From the NCBI GenBank assembly GCA_944472155.2, contig OX235272.1:93874020-93938019 (forward strand): 64,000 nt of DNA, written 5' to 3'. The DNA comes from Trichobilharzia szidati (Eukaryota > Platyhelminthes > Trematoda > Strigeidida > Schistosomatidae). The translations under genes were made by a program, and so were the position numbers. The notes beneath the pieces were generated by a model. It was not told where the DNA came from. It saw only the letters and a list, made by a program, of their open reading frames with translations, and ran no database searches. Shown one piece after another: positions 55,210 to 64,000 of the stretch. The first letter of the stretch is position 1. Every line of letters begins with the position of its first letter.

Positions 55210-56200
55210 AAACAAGCAATAAAGGTTAATAAAGCAGGATGATTAATGAATTCATCAAATTTCGGTAGAACTCATCAGCTGAATACTCTACATACACGGA
55301 TATATATACTTTTGAAATTACATTGGGACATATAAGACTGATAAGTAAACAAACTACATTGAATTAGTCATGCAGAAAGACAGGTGCGAATGTTTCTTTT
55401 CCAGGTCATGTTCAAATAGATAAGGGGAGAGAGAGTATGAGAGATTTAAATTAAGATAAATTGAATTACGCTTCAATTACATCACTTAGATAAACAATTA
55501 AACATTAGAGAATATAACAAGAATTGCAAACAGAGTAATATCAATAGTAATGTGGTGAAAGATGGTCGCTAGCCAAATTGGTTGACAGTAATTGAGGTCA
55601 AAGGTCAAGGTTGTCAGGCGGATACAGTTAACATGTAGTTGAACTGACACAGCCACAAGATATGCAAGGTTAACCTTGCGACAGAAACAACCAATCAACA
55701 GGCTGTATTTTCTACTAACATTGACCTACAATAATGTACATAAAAATCTATAAATACGTGTTGATTTTCCTAAATAAACGATCTGTTGCCTGGCCCTTGT
55801 CTTCTGTTGTTACAGTAATAGTTATAATAACAGTAATAATAATAGTGTTGAAGTGAGTTAAGATAATCCTACTGATAAAGGAGAGTTTTAAATGAATCAA
55901 TAATAATTATAATGATAAGAGGTAGAATTATTAGTAAAACATATTACCATGGTAGATTCAGAGTGATGACCATCTCCTTTTGTACACAGAGACCTGGTTT
56001 ATAAACTCAAATTGCACAAGCCTCCTCTGCAATTGCAAGCATCTTCTTGTTTCTTTGTCTGCTCTCTGACAATAGTGAATGATTTGACCGCGTCGATATC
56101 ATGTCCGTAATCCACAAGAAATTTGATGAATTCATTAAATCCTGCTTTATTAACCTTTATTGCTTGTTTTAAATTCGTATCGGGAAATAAATGTTTTCAA
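55210..56200 (-). mobile_element. PLE-1b with inverted end, 12-bp target duplication, and a solo LTR inside
   Basis: Bounded by perfect taccagattttg (55198-55209 and 56201-56212). Minus-strand tail (55210-55550 and 55815-55960) and the last codons of the endonuclease (55961-56120). The right end (56121-56200) is the PLE-1 terminus inverted. Only about 50 coding codons remain. Confidence 0.85.
55551..55814. mobile_element. Solo LTR, 264 bp
   Basis: Starts TGTGGTGAAAG and ends TTGTTACA (TG...CA), flanked by gtaa on both sides (55547-55550, 55815-55818). On the plus strand it has a TATA-like tataaata (55749-55756) and a polyadenylation signal aataaa (55773-55778), in the order expected for an LTR read left to right. 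The related PLE-1 copy at 12626-14076 lacks it. No internal region is present. The retrotransposon family cannot be named from this alone. Confidence 0.75.
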
Positions 56201-56212
56201 TACCAGATTTTG

Positions 56213-56344
56213 GTTTGATCACCTCAAACACCTTTCCAACTTAAGCCAATGTCAGATAACATTACACACGTAGAGAAAGGCAATGACTAGACACGCGCAA
56301 CAACACATGTCCTAAACATCTCAATCGATGTCGCTTCATAACTC
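56213..56344 (-). mobile_element. RTE-B, right part of the split copy
   Basis: Minus-strand blocks tggtttgatcacc and cacatgtcctaaacatctca match 47030-47150. Colinear with 54985-55197. Confidence 0.6.
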
Positions 56345-56415
56345 ATGTCAATCAGTGTTGCAGTCAGAAACGTTACCAGTCGGTTATTCTAACTCACGAC
56401 TGATGTGTAATTAAA
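56345..56415 (-). mobile_element. SINE-B tRNA-like head
   Basis: gttgcagtcagaaacgttacc-type block followed by gtgtaattaaaag; about 70 bp only. Confidence 0.4.
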
Positions 56416-56424
56416 AGTTAACAA

Positions 56425-56655
56425 TCTATTCTCTTGCGTTCCTAGCAGAACATAGAGCTTCAAGCATGAGGCTTTCAAGTTCCAGAGCAGTGGTGGCTTT
56501 ACGGAGTGAGATTGCTAGCCTCGCACCCAACATTCCCTGTTCATTTGGCTTACAACCGGATAAGGCAGGCAAAGGAGTGCACCCGCTGGGACTCGAACCC
56601 AGGGCCAAAGGTGTTGTTAGATAAAATCCCACTGCTGAACTACAAACGCACTCCA
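56425..56655 (-). mobile_element. SINE-C copy
   Basis: cttgcgttcctagcagaac tail, tgctagcctcgcacccaac body, ggactcgaacccagg B-box region, ending at actacaaacgcac. Confidence 0.65.
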
Positions 56656-56822
56656 CGATTAACATATGAGGTGTAATAACTTACGTCTTGATACATTATG
56701 AGTACCAAGACATTCACCACACAAAAACTCAGTTTGTGCGAGGGCTGGGATATTCCCCGATTGTCCAATAAGATATATAATATGAATGAAGTTAAATAAA
56801 AGACAAGAATTTCGACGCTTAC

Positions 56823-56981
56823 TTGTAACCATTCATCGTTCACTGGTGGTGGAATTGGTGTGGACACAGTAGACATTGACACTTCACTGATAATATTCAA
56901 TGCCTCTTTCATAGCATCATAAACACGAACCATTTCATCGCGTTTTTGTTGAACAACTAATGATTCAGACATGAGTGTATT
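56823..56981 (-). CDS. Dynamin GTPase effector domain, exon 3 of 3 seen
   Basis: 159 bp, phase 0 on both sides (acceptor tatttgtag, donor TTACAA|gtaagc). It encodes [35 protein letters not shown] and [17 protein letters not shown]. This is the C-terminal helix of the dynamin GED and the start of the proline-rich linker; animal dynamins have the same NTLM-ES...RRDEM...Y-ALKEAL...TVSTPxPPPVxDxWLQ order. The GED folds back on the bundle signalling element and is needed for assembly-stimulated GTP hydrolysis in membrane fission. Confidence 0.92.
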
Positions 56982-58279
56982 CTACAAATAAACAAACAAA
57001 TAATATTCAAGAGTTAGTTAGCAGGGGTTTGAATTATTTGAAGATTGATCATAATGAACTGACTTAACAGTTAAAAAACCATTGAAAACCAGAGTGTACT
57101 GGACAGCTGTTTTCACCCTTGTCCCGGACTCTTCATCAGAACACACCCAAGACCTTCAGGTTACAAGTCGAGCTCGTTGATCATTCAGCCACTGGGACGG
57201 AATCCAATCGCCCATCAATTCCAACTTCCGCTAATTCGCGATAAAGAGCACGACTGCCAGCCGATGTAATCATCTAAAGGTCCTCCGATGCGATCACTGG
57301 CGGAGTTATGCCTGAATCCTAAACAAGATTGAAACAGCTGTCCAGTACTCCTTGGTGTTCAATGGTTCTCTAAGTGAAGTCAAATCTTGACCAATCTTGA
57401 AATTATCAAGTGTTTGTGGTTTGCAGGGATTTGATTACAGGGTTACAGGAGTGATCACCAGCTGACATCAGTTAGAGAAACACTGAAAACCAGCTGTGAG
57501 TGCTGGACAGCTGTCTTCTCAGTTTGAGACTCTTCATCAGTACGCATCCACGGCTAGCGTTCGAACCCAGGACCTTCCGATTATGAGGCGAGCTAAGTCA
57601 CTGGGATTGGTTACAGGATTTCATCATGAGCTGAGATTGGTTAGAGAACCATTGGAAAACCAGCTGGGAGTACTGGATAGCTGTTTCGTCCTAGTTTGGG
57701 ACTCTTCATCAGTACGCACCCACCGGGGTTCGAACCCAGGACCTTCTGGATACAAGGCGAGCTCCCTACAAACCAATACTTGAATAAGTCACTGGGACCC
57801 AACCCAGTGGTCCATGAATTCCAACCTCTGACAATTCGTGATATATATTTAGCGCAACCGCCAGCCAGTGGTCACAGACGAGTAACTGTTCTCTTGCCTG
57901 AATTGGTGGACCCCGCTGGTTACAACTTCCCTGGTAGAAATCTCTTGAAATCAATCAATCAAACAAACAAACTTTCAGCTATAAACAATTACATGGTTCC
58001 AGGGAACAACGAACTTCCTAATAGAAACATAAGATTCTATTTTCACCGAAAGGCTTAATTCAAAAAAGAAAAAAACTGGAGGATAAATTAATCTTTTTAA
58101 CATAAAACTTAAAAACACAATCACCATCAGCCTATGAAGAAAAAAGAATACATTATAATAAATAAATGGAAAATGTCTAAAGTAACACAGGAGACAATAA
58201 GACGAGAGAAAAAAGAAGGTGAGGGTATTTATGCCTGATAGGCATTTATTTATTTATTCATTTTTGTCGTTCATCTTAC
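56982..58279 (-). other. Dynamin intron, SINE-A cluster
   Basis: About 1.3 kb. SINE-A pieces fill 57030-57960; 57961-58279 is AT-rich and unassigned. Confidence 0.65.
57030..57960. mobile_element. Cluster of four SINE-A pieces
   Basis: Minus (57030-57300), plus 3' end (57310-57420), minus (57430-57605), and minus (57610-57960) interrupted by a plus unit end (ccctacaaaccaatacttgaa, 57762-57785). The 57610-57760 piece keeps tcctagtttgggactcttc and a perfect B box (ggttcgaacccc on the complement). Confidence 0.6.
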
Positions 58280-58336
58280 CAAATCTCCGGCTTGATATAA
58301 ATTTGGCAATAATTCACCTTTCAGAAATCCTTTAAT
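58280..58336 (-). CDS. Dynamin GED micro-exon
   Basis: 57 bp, 19 codons: IKGFLKGELLPNLYQAGDL. Acceptor ttcatttag and donor GATTTG|gtaaga, phase 0 on both sides. It fills exactly the gap between the 62067 exon (ending MLVNE) and the 56823 exon (starting NTLM), where animal dynamins have a KxFI-ELLxxLYxxGDxN segment. Small exons are usual at schistosome loci. It contains no stand-alone function. Confidence 0.9.
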
Positions 58337-58449
58337 CTAAATGAAAAATTGCAACAACAAAAAAAGAAGAAAACAAAAGTGAAAAGACAAGAATTTTGGC
58401 TAAATATGTATCAGTGTAAAAATCATCATAATTTAATGCAACAAAATAT

Positions 58450-59000
58450 ATATAGAGGCAGCGGAAACAGGACTCCAGGTGGACATAGAGAAGACGGAGG
58501 TGATGAAGATAACCAACCACCACCAACAGCAACAACAAACAGCACTATTCACCATCAAAGGGAGAGGTATGACAGAGGTTGCCTCCTTCACTTATCCGGT
58601 TAGGAAGCACGGTTTCAACCACAGGCGGAACGGACGAAGATGTCAAAGTCAGCCATAATCGGAAAGGCAAGATACGTTTTCATCAATCTGAAACCAGTTT
58701 GGAAATCTTCTGCTTTACTCAGCCAGCATAAGGAACAAGATTCGGATTTTCAACACCAATGTCAAGTCGGTCGGTGAGAAACTTGGCGAGTGCGTCACGA
58801 CAAGGATTTCCAACAGGTCGCAGAATTTCATCAATAGCTGCCTTCGTTCCATACTGAAGATCAATTGGCCAGAAAGAATAAGCAACAAGAAACTCTGGCG
58901 ATGAACAAACCAACAAGCAAGAGCCGATCGCTCAACAAATATGTAGGAGAAAGTGGAGATGGATCGGGCGTACAGTGCAGAGACCGTTAAATGACTGTAA
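58450..59000 (+). mobile_element. RTE-A1 fragment
   Basis: RT tail from the caggactccaggtggacat block (VDIEKTEVMK frame) through FINSCLRSILKI-type codons; ends before the 3' UTR. Frames are broken. Confidence 0.6.
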
Positions 59001-59094
59001 TGTTGGGATTCAGCAATCCATAACAGATTTCTCATACATGTATCAGCCTACGAATAACACGTATTGTGTGAGGCCCGCCGATAATATTTAGTAG

Positions 59095-59195
59095 CACCGA
59101 TTGAGCGGGATTCAAACAGAGGCCCCAATGGCTGAAAATTGAGTGCTTAAACCAAAGACCCAGATCCCCATGAATTGGAACTCTGACAGTTGATA
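59095..59195 (-). mobile_element. SINE-A tRNA-like relic
   Basis: agcgggattcaaacagaggc and the atccccatgaattggaa block match the minus-strand SINE-A head. Confidence 0.35.
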
Positions 59196-59224
59196 ATATT
59201 TCCAGTCTGATAAACAACATCCAG

Positions 59225-59454
59225 GTTGCGAAGGCACACCAATTGAGACGGTGAGGACACGTGCGTAGCTCATGCTAAGCAACCGTCTTCCTCAGTGACT
59301 AATGTTGGTTGACATCGAATTAATTTGGAAAAGAATTAGAGGTGGTTAAACGAAAGCCTATTATCACTCCATGAAGACTTTGATAGTTGATTTGAGCCAC
59401 CCAAATAGGGAGGTGTAGATTGCCTAGTTAGGGTCCTTGGGATGCTAACGATCA
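59225..59454 (+). mobile_element. RTE-B RT-tail/3' UTR scrap
   Basis: Decayed LHRLRW-VL region (ccaattgagacggtgagga) and the gggtccttgggatgctaa block of the 3' end. Confidence 0.5.
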
Positions 59455-60121
59455 AAGGCTTGAGATCAAGGCACTCTACTCGAACTCATGCAGCCAGTCA
59501 AGTAAGAGCTTACGGTGAGTTGTCATCTGAAGTGGTGACAACTAGTGGTGTCCGTCAGGGATGCCCACTATCCCCATTTCTATTCAATTTCATCATAGAT
59601 GTACTAATGGAATTAACCCTAACTGACTTCAGCGACTCAGGGATTGACTTGTTACCAGGAAATAATCTCGTTGACTTAGAATACGAGGATGATATAGTCC
59701 TTCTCGGTGAAGACGCCGATAAAATGCAGTCTTCTGAACACCTTGAGCTGCAATCTGCGAATGTTTGGCATGCGATTCCCTCCCGCTAAATGTAAGATGA
59801 TGCTACTGGACTGGACTCCATTGACTCCTAGTATAAGGATAGACAGTAAAGTGGTTGGTAGCGCGTGCTGACCACTTCACATATTTGGGAAGTTGCATTA
59901 GTCCCAACGGGTTGATCTCTGATGAAATCTCAGCACAAATACAGAAGGCTAGTTTCGCATATGCCATCCTCCTGCATGGCTGTGAGACGTGGCGATTGAG
60001 AGTAGAGGACATAAAAAGGCTGGTTGTCTTTGATCATGGGTGTCTGAGTTCTATCTCCCGTATGAAGTGGCATAATAAGGTGAGCAATATTGAGGTTAAG
60101 CTTCGGTCGAGTGCTAGGTAA
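59442..60121 (+). pseudogene. RTE-B reverse transcriptase, catalytic motif altered
   Basis: Frame 59442-59789 reads SSEVVTTSGVRQGCPLSPFL, LFNFIIDVLMELTLTD, GIDLLPGNNLVDLEYEDDIV and LLGEDADKMQ. The catalytic box is YEDD where the family has YADD. After frameshifts, [38 protein letters not shown] and VFDHGCLSSISRMKWHNKVS follow. A segment present in other copies (RRDI...TKGRVYCS) is deleted. Confidence 0.75.
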
Positions 60122-60655
60122 AGAGGGGAAATCAATCGACGAGGTTGTAAAGCAGCTGCATAGATTTGAGATGGTTAGAACATACGTTACGCATGCATGC
60201 CTAGCCATCGTTTTCCTCAATAACGGGTAATATCAGCTGACAAAGGATGGATCAGGTTAAAAAAGAGCTAGAGGTAGTCAATCCAAAACACGGCCTCATC
60301 AGTCAATGAAATCCACAACAGTTAGTTTAAGCCAGCCATGTATGAAGGTGTAGACTTCCTGACTAGTTGGAGTCCTCGGGACTGTAAAAACCAATGACTG
60401 GAAAAAATTGGTGATATGGCTCAAAATCGTTTTCAATGGCTGGCGCAAATGCATCCACTCCTTGTGACTAATAATTTCCAATGAAACTATATTGTTCTTC
60501 GTTATTGCTATTCCTTTTGCCTCATATCTCTGTTTACTGTCTATATTTTGCATTTCTTCTACTTTCTTCTCTTGCTTTGTATGCTACATGGAGTGTGGCA
60601 ACTGGAACTGCTGCACATCGGTGCAAAGTTCTATGTTGAAACCAGTCAGTCAGGC
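59455..60655 (+). mobile_element. RTE-B LINE, RT palm to 3' UTR
   Basis: The only RTE-B copy here that keeps the catalytic region. It ends with the family 3' UTR and a cagtcagtcag tail near 60640-60655. Confidence 0.75.
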
Positions 60656-60890
60656 GTGAGACGGTTGATGATATGGTTCAATGGCGAAGATATATATTCA
60701 CTCTTTGTGGTCTTCCATACCCAATGAACCTTCATGTTTTTCAATGTTACAATTCTCTATCCCTCTAATTTCTGCTTATTGTAGTTCTTTTACATCTCCT
60801 TTTCTCTATTTCCTTTGTGTGGCAAGTTGAACTGGTACACTTCTATGAAAAGTTCTACGTTGAAAGCGGTCAGTCAGTCAGCCGACTGAT
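60656..60890 (+). mobile_element. RTE-B 3' UTR scrap
   Basis: gatatggttcaatggcg, ctttgtgtggcaagttgaac and aaagttctacgttgaaagc followed by a (gtca)n tail: a second 3' end directly behind the first. Confidence 0.55.
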
Positions 60891-61124
60891 CAACCAAAGA
60901 ATGAAACAACATAGAATACAATAGAGATCCGAATTTCTGTACAAACTCTTCAGTTAAATACCCCATAGTGATTAAGCCGGTCATTTTCGCAGACGGATAC
61001 TTACAAATAGCGAAAAGTTAATTTGCATTATGAAAACTTAACTGACAGGATTCAGCTAAACACTAAGAACTAAATACGTCAAATTGTTTCCACCCTAGAC
61101 ACCAAACAATATAACCATCACAGT

Positions 61125-61227
61125 CCTACAGGCGGTCGATCAATCGTGAGCCTCAACACCTCTGACTGCAGCACTAGATCACATGACTTCCAAACTCAGA
61201 GAGGATATCAGTTCCTTCAAGACTGAC
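61125..61227 (+). mobile_element. SINE-B head
   Basis: agtcctacaggcggtcgatc, ctctgactgcagcac, then the gttccttcaagactg block; truncated before the hammerhead. Confidence 0.5.
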
Positions 61228-61830
61228 TGACTGGCTCAGTGCTCAGCGTGGAACTCTGCACCAAAATGCACCAGTTCAAGGTATCACACTCCACATAGCA
61301 CACAAAAGTAGAGGAACTATAATGAACGGAATTGTACGGAGAAAAGAATAAGTATATGAAGGATAATTAACCTCTGAAGGAACTAGAAATTCACGAAAAG
61401 TAAATGCATCTACAAAATTTGCAAATGATTACAGACATATCACCACGTCAGACTCTGAGTGCCTAAAATCGATTAGGGTAACAATTATGATGAAATTAAA
61501 CAAAATTGGAGATATTGATCAACCGTGGCGGACGCCACTTGTTGACATCACTTTCGATAACAAATCTCCCATAAGTTATTACACGACTGTATAAGTTCAA
61601 GGAGAGTGTCTTAATTACTGCGACATGATTTCCCTCCACGACCAAACATTGCAGCAGCACCTCCCGGTAGATAGAGTTAAATGATGTCTTCAGGTTAAGA
61701 AACACGACAAATGTTAGACGGCGGTAAGCATGCCTATATTCAGCAATCTGCCGAAAATATAATCATTACATCCTCGTCCAGGCCTGAGGCTTGCATGGTT
61801 AAATCTCCCAACTTTGCATATAGACCAAGA
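61228..61830 (-). mobile_element. RTE-B LINE, 3' UTR joined to RT palm
   Basis: Minus strand. The 3' UTR (61230-61480) is followed directly by the RT finger/palm segment (61490-61830), so the RT tail between them is deleted. Confidence 0.6.
61496..61705 (-). pseudogene. RTE-B reverse transcriptase fragment
   Basis: MFLNLKTSFNSIYREVLLQC corresponds to the RT motif A block (FxDLKxAFDSVxRE); the first catalytic aspartate is replaced by asparagine. SLNLYSRVITYGRFVIESDV follows. About 70 codons are left. Confidence 0.55.
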
Positions 61831-62066
61831 GCTTCTAATCATCCAACATCAAAATATTTTCTCTTGAATTAACTCTTCCACTATTGGGCAAACAGAGTGC
61901 TCGATTCATCACAAATTCATCAAGAGTATGACTTGCTTCCTCTCTTTACTCTTTCCCATCTTTTTTCTCTCATTTCCATTAATTAAAATCGATAAAAAAA
62001 GGAACCAATCATCAGAGAAACAAATAACGGAAAGAAAATTAACTATTTTAAAATTTAAAAAATTAC

Positions 62067-62219
62067 CTCATTAACAAGCATATGCATTAGTAACTTTGGT
62101 ACTAAATCTAATTGTGTTTTAATTACAATCTTCATATAAGAATCAACTAAATTACGAATAATTTCTACTTGACGTTCAAGTTGTGGTTCACTCGATTCTA
62201 GTGATATATTGTCAGCTTG
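62067..62219 (-). CDS. Dynamin GTPase effector domain, exon 1 of 3 seen
   Basis: 153 bp, 51 codons, phase 0 on both sides (acceptor cctatttag, donor AATGAG|gtaatt). It encodes [35 protein letters not shown] and [15 protein letters not shown]. The [25 protein letters not shown] signature is diagnostic for the GED of classical dynamins, which pinch vesicles at the plasma membrane. The GTPase, middle and PH regions are expected above 64000. Dynamin-related mitochondrial proteins (Drp1) lack the following proline-rich part, so classical dynamin is preferred. Confidence 0.92.
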
Positions 62220-62934
62220 CTAAATAGGGAGAAAAATAAAAATCAACAAAATTACAAGATAAAGGTTGTTATGAGCTAATTTTTTTTAATAATCTAAAAA
62301 TAACCATATTTTCGTAGGCTCACCAAGCTAAGGCTAAGAATACCTTTTAACGATTGGCTGCTAGAGGTAATTCAATTAAGGACGAATTTGATTGGACAAT
62401 ATTTGAAGCTTGACCTTATGCAACAACCAATCGAATTTGTAATTTACTGACTTAGCTTTCTGAGTACTGGTAATGCAGATATAAATTTTATAGTGTATTT
62501 TTTCTAAAGAAGTGAATAGTTCTCATCTCACTCTTAGACCAATTAGCCTACTGCTTTCTTGATTGATTTCTGAGAGTCAGAAGCAATTGGCATTCGTGTC
62601 TTTAGTCGAGTTACCATCTATAGCTTTACTATAGCGCAGAAATATTATTCTTGCCTATAATATCAACACATCATCAAACGTAAGTGCAATTTCAACATTA
62701 TTCAACAAAATTATTCAGAATTTTACATGAAAAGAATATCAAAATGAGTCAGACTACAGTGTACAATTAATAATAGGAATAGAAGTAATAGTAGTGTTCT
62801 CATGCCTCTGATTTAGCCTTATTTCTTGGCCTACAACCTTAAAATGTCTTTATTTTGCAGATATCGCGTACTCATGCAGCCTATTTAGTATTTCCCACTC
62901 TTTCTGAAGGTAGACTAATGGGATCCTAGTAACA
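62220..62934 (-). other. Dynamin intron, unassigned
   Basis: AT-rich; no exon or repeat recognised. Confidence 0.5.
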
Positions 62935-64000
62935 ATAATAATATTATTATCCCCTTGGTTTCCGAGTGGAACATAGGGATTCAACAACACATATGCACTT
63001 TGCTCTATTTAGTGTTGTCCTCTTCAGCTAGGTCCACGATTGCCCATAAGCTTTCATCTCCTCCCCTCACGATCTCCTCCATGTCAACCTCGCACTCACG
63101 ACACACTCGTCAATTCTCATTCGGATTCAACTCGGGCGATGACCTGCATTGAGCGCGATGTCATTCGACGGCCTCCTCAATGTATGCCCTACCCATCTCC
63201 ACTTTCTCCTACATATTTGTTGAGCGATCGGCTCTTGGTTGGTTTGTTCCCAGTTTCTTGTTACTTATTCCTTCTAACCATTTGGTCTTCAGTATGCAGC
63301 GAAGTGGGTAGATGTTGATAGAAGTCTGCAACCTGTTGAAAATCCTTTTCATGATACGCAGTGCAAGGTTCTGACGCATACAGAAGAACTGACTGGCTTC
63401 ACATTTGTGTTTAAAATCCGAATCTGGTTCTTTATGCAGAGTTAGTGCAGAAGATTTCCAAACTAGTTTCAGGTTGATTAAGGCACATCTTGCCTTTCCG
63501 ATTCTGGTTGACTGGCTTTGACATCTTCACCCATTCCGACTGCCTGTAGTTGAAACCGTGCTTCCTGGATGGATTAGTGAAAGAAGTAACGTCTGTATAA
63601 CCTCTCCCGTTGATTGTGATTGGTGCTGGTTGTTGTTGCGGTTCGTTGGTTATCTTCATCACCTCCGTCTTCTCTATGTTCACCTGGAGTCCTGTCTTCG
63701 CCGCCTGCTTCTTCAGCCAGTTTGTTGGTTTTCGTCTGCCTGCAAGTCTTCGAGTTTGTGTGACAGTAAACATAAATCATCCACACGGGAAATCCAGACC
63801 TTCTAAAATCTGCTTATCGGTCCAACATATTCGTGTCTTCTCACTCTCTAAAGTCTGACACATAATTCAATCCACTACAATTAGGAATATCATCGGTGAT
63901 AATAGGCAGCCAGCCTTCTCTTCCTCCAGTATTCACTTCAAACGCCTCCGTGAGTTTCTCAATGTGGATTACACGTGGCATTGTCACATAGCTAGCTATT
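62935..64000 (-). mobile_element. RTE-A1 LINE, runs off the window
   Basis: Minus strand: tail next to 62930-62950, 3' UTR, RT tail (63432-63773: TGLQVNIEKTEVMKITNEPQ, GFNYRQ) and RT palm up to the window edge. Frames are broken at the catalytic region (63760-63790). The inner part of the element lies beyond 64000. Confidence 0.75.

Larger units (their letters stand above)
51800..56822 (-). other. Dynamin intron filled with retroelements
   Basis: About 5 kb. It contains, in order of coordinates, RTE-A, PLE, RTE-A1, RTE-B, SINE-B, RTE-B, PLE-1 with a solo LTR, RTE-B, SINE-B and SINE-C, listed separately. Bases 54526-54840 are AT-rich and unassigned. Confidence 0.7.
58337..62066 (-). other. 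Dynamin intron filled with RTE elements
   Basis: 3.7 kb. RTE-A1, SINE-A and SINE-B scraps and four RTE-B pieces are listed separately. Bases 60891-61124 and 61831-62066 are unassigned. Confidence 0.65.

Noticed and set aside
1..64000. CRISPR arrays, prokaryotic operons or phage
   Set aside because: No regularly spaced short repeats and no prokaryotic gene layout. Introns, microsatellites, LINEs and PLEs point to an animal nuclear genome.

Overview
The window looks like blood-fluke (Schistosoma) nuclear DNA; the species is not resolved. It is AT-rich and full of trinucleotide microsatellites. It is packed with families that resemble schistosome repeats: RTE-clade LINEs (an SR2-like family, here RTE-B, and an SR3/Perere-like family, here RTE-A), a CR1-clade LINE (SR1-like), Penelope-like elements (PLEs) with GIY-YIG endonucleases, and tRNA-derived SINEs. 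Two of the SINE families carry hammerhead-ribozyme-type motifs in the style of Sm-alpha. Family names rest on recognition of motifs, not on a database search.

The only host gene I can identify with confidence is the 3' part of a dynamin gene on the minus strand. Exons at 62067-62219, 58280-58336 and 56823-56981 encode a contiguous 123-residue GTPase effector domain. They are followed by proline-rich exons at 51591-51799 and 50447-50560. All junctions are GT-AG and phase-consistent. The GTPase, middle and PH regions must lie beyond 64000, and the last exon(s) below 50447 are not certain. The introns are loaded with retroelements. One further open, splice-flanked segment of unknown function lies at 39825-40118 on the plus strand.

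Layout. 1-10.4 kb: CR1 3' end, SINEs, an RTE-A copy with a 420-codon ORF (3678-4940), and PLE remnants. 10.9-16.6 kb: one PLE (PLE-2a) broken up by another PLE, by SINEs and by a tandem PLE-3 fragment. 16.8-20.2 kb: SINE fold-backs and a 240-bp inverted duplication. 21.8-28.3 kb: a 2.7-kb tandem duplication with breakpoints inside RTE-A, one unit carrying a later CR1 insertion. 28.3-36 kb: SINE fold-backs, RTE-A2, and PLE-4. 36.4-38.3 kb: a PLE bounded by a perfect 12-bp target duplication. 40.2-43.7 kb: a CR1 copy split by a PLE with a 13-bp target duplication. 44-50 kb: simple repeats, RTE-B and SINEs. 50.4-64 kb: the dynamin gene with its repeat-filled introns, including a solo LTR inside a PLE inside RTE-B.

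The mobile elements interact. SINE-C shares its 3' tail with RTE-A, which suggests RTE-A enzymes mobilise it. The hammerhead-bearing SINE-A and SINE-B often occur as inverted-plus-direct multimers bounded by one target-site duplication, as expected if multimeric transcripts are reverse-transcribed with inversion.
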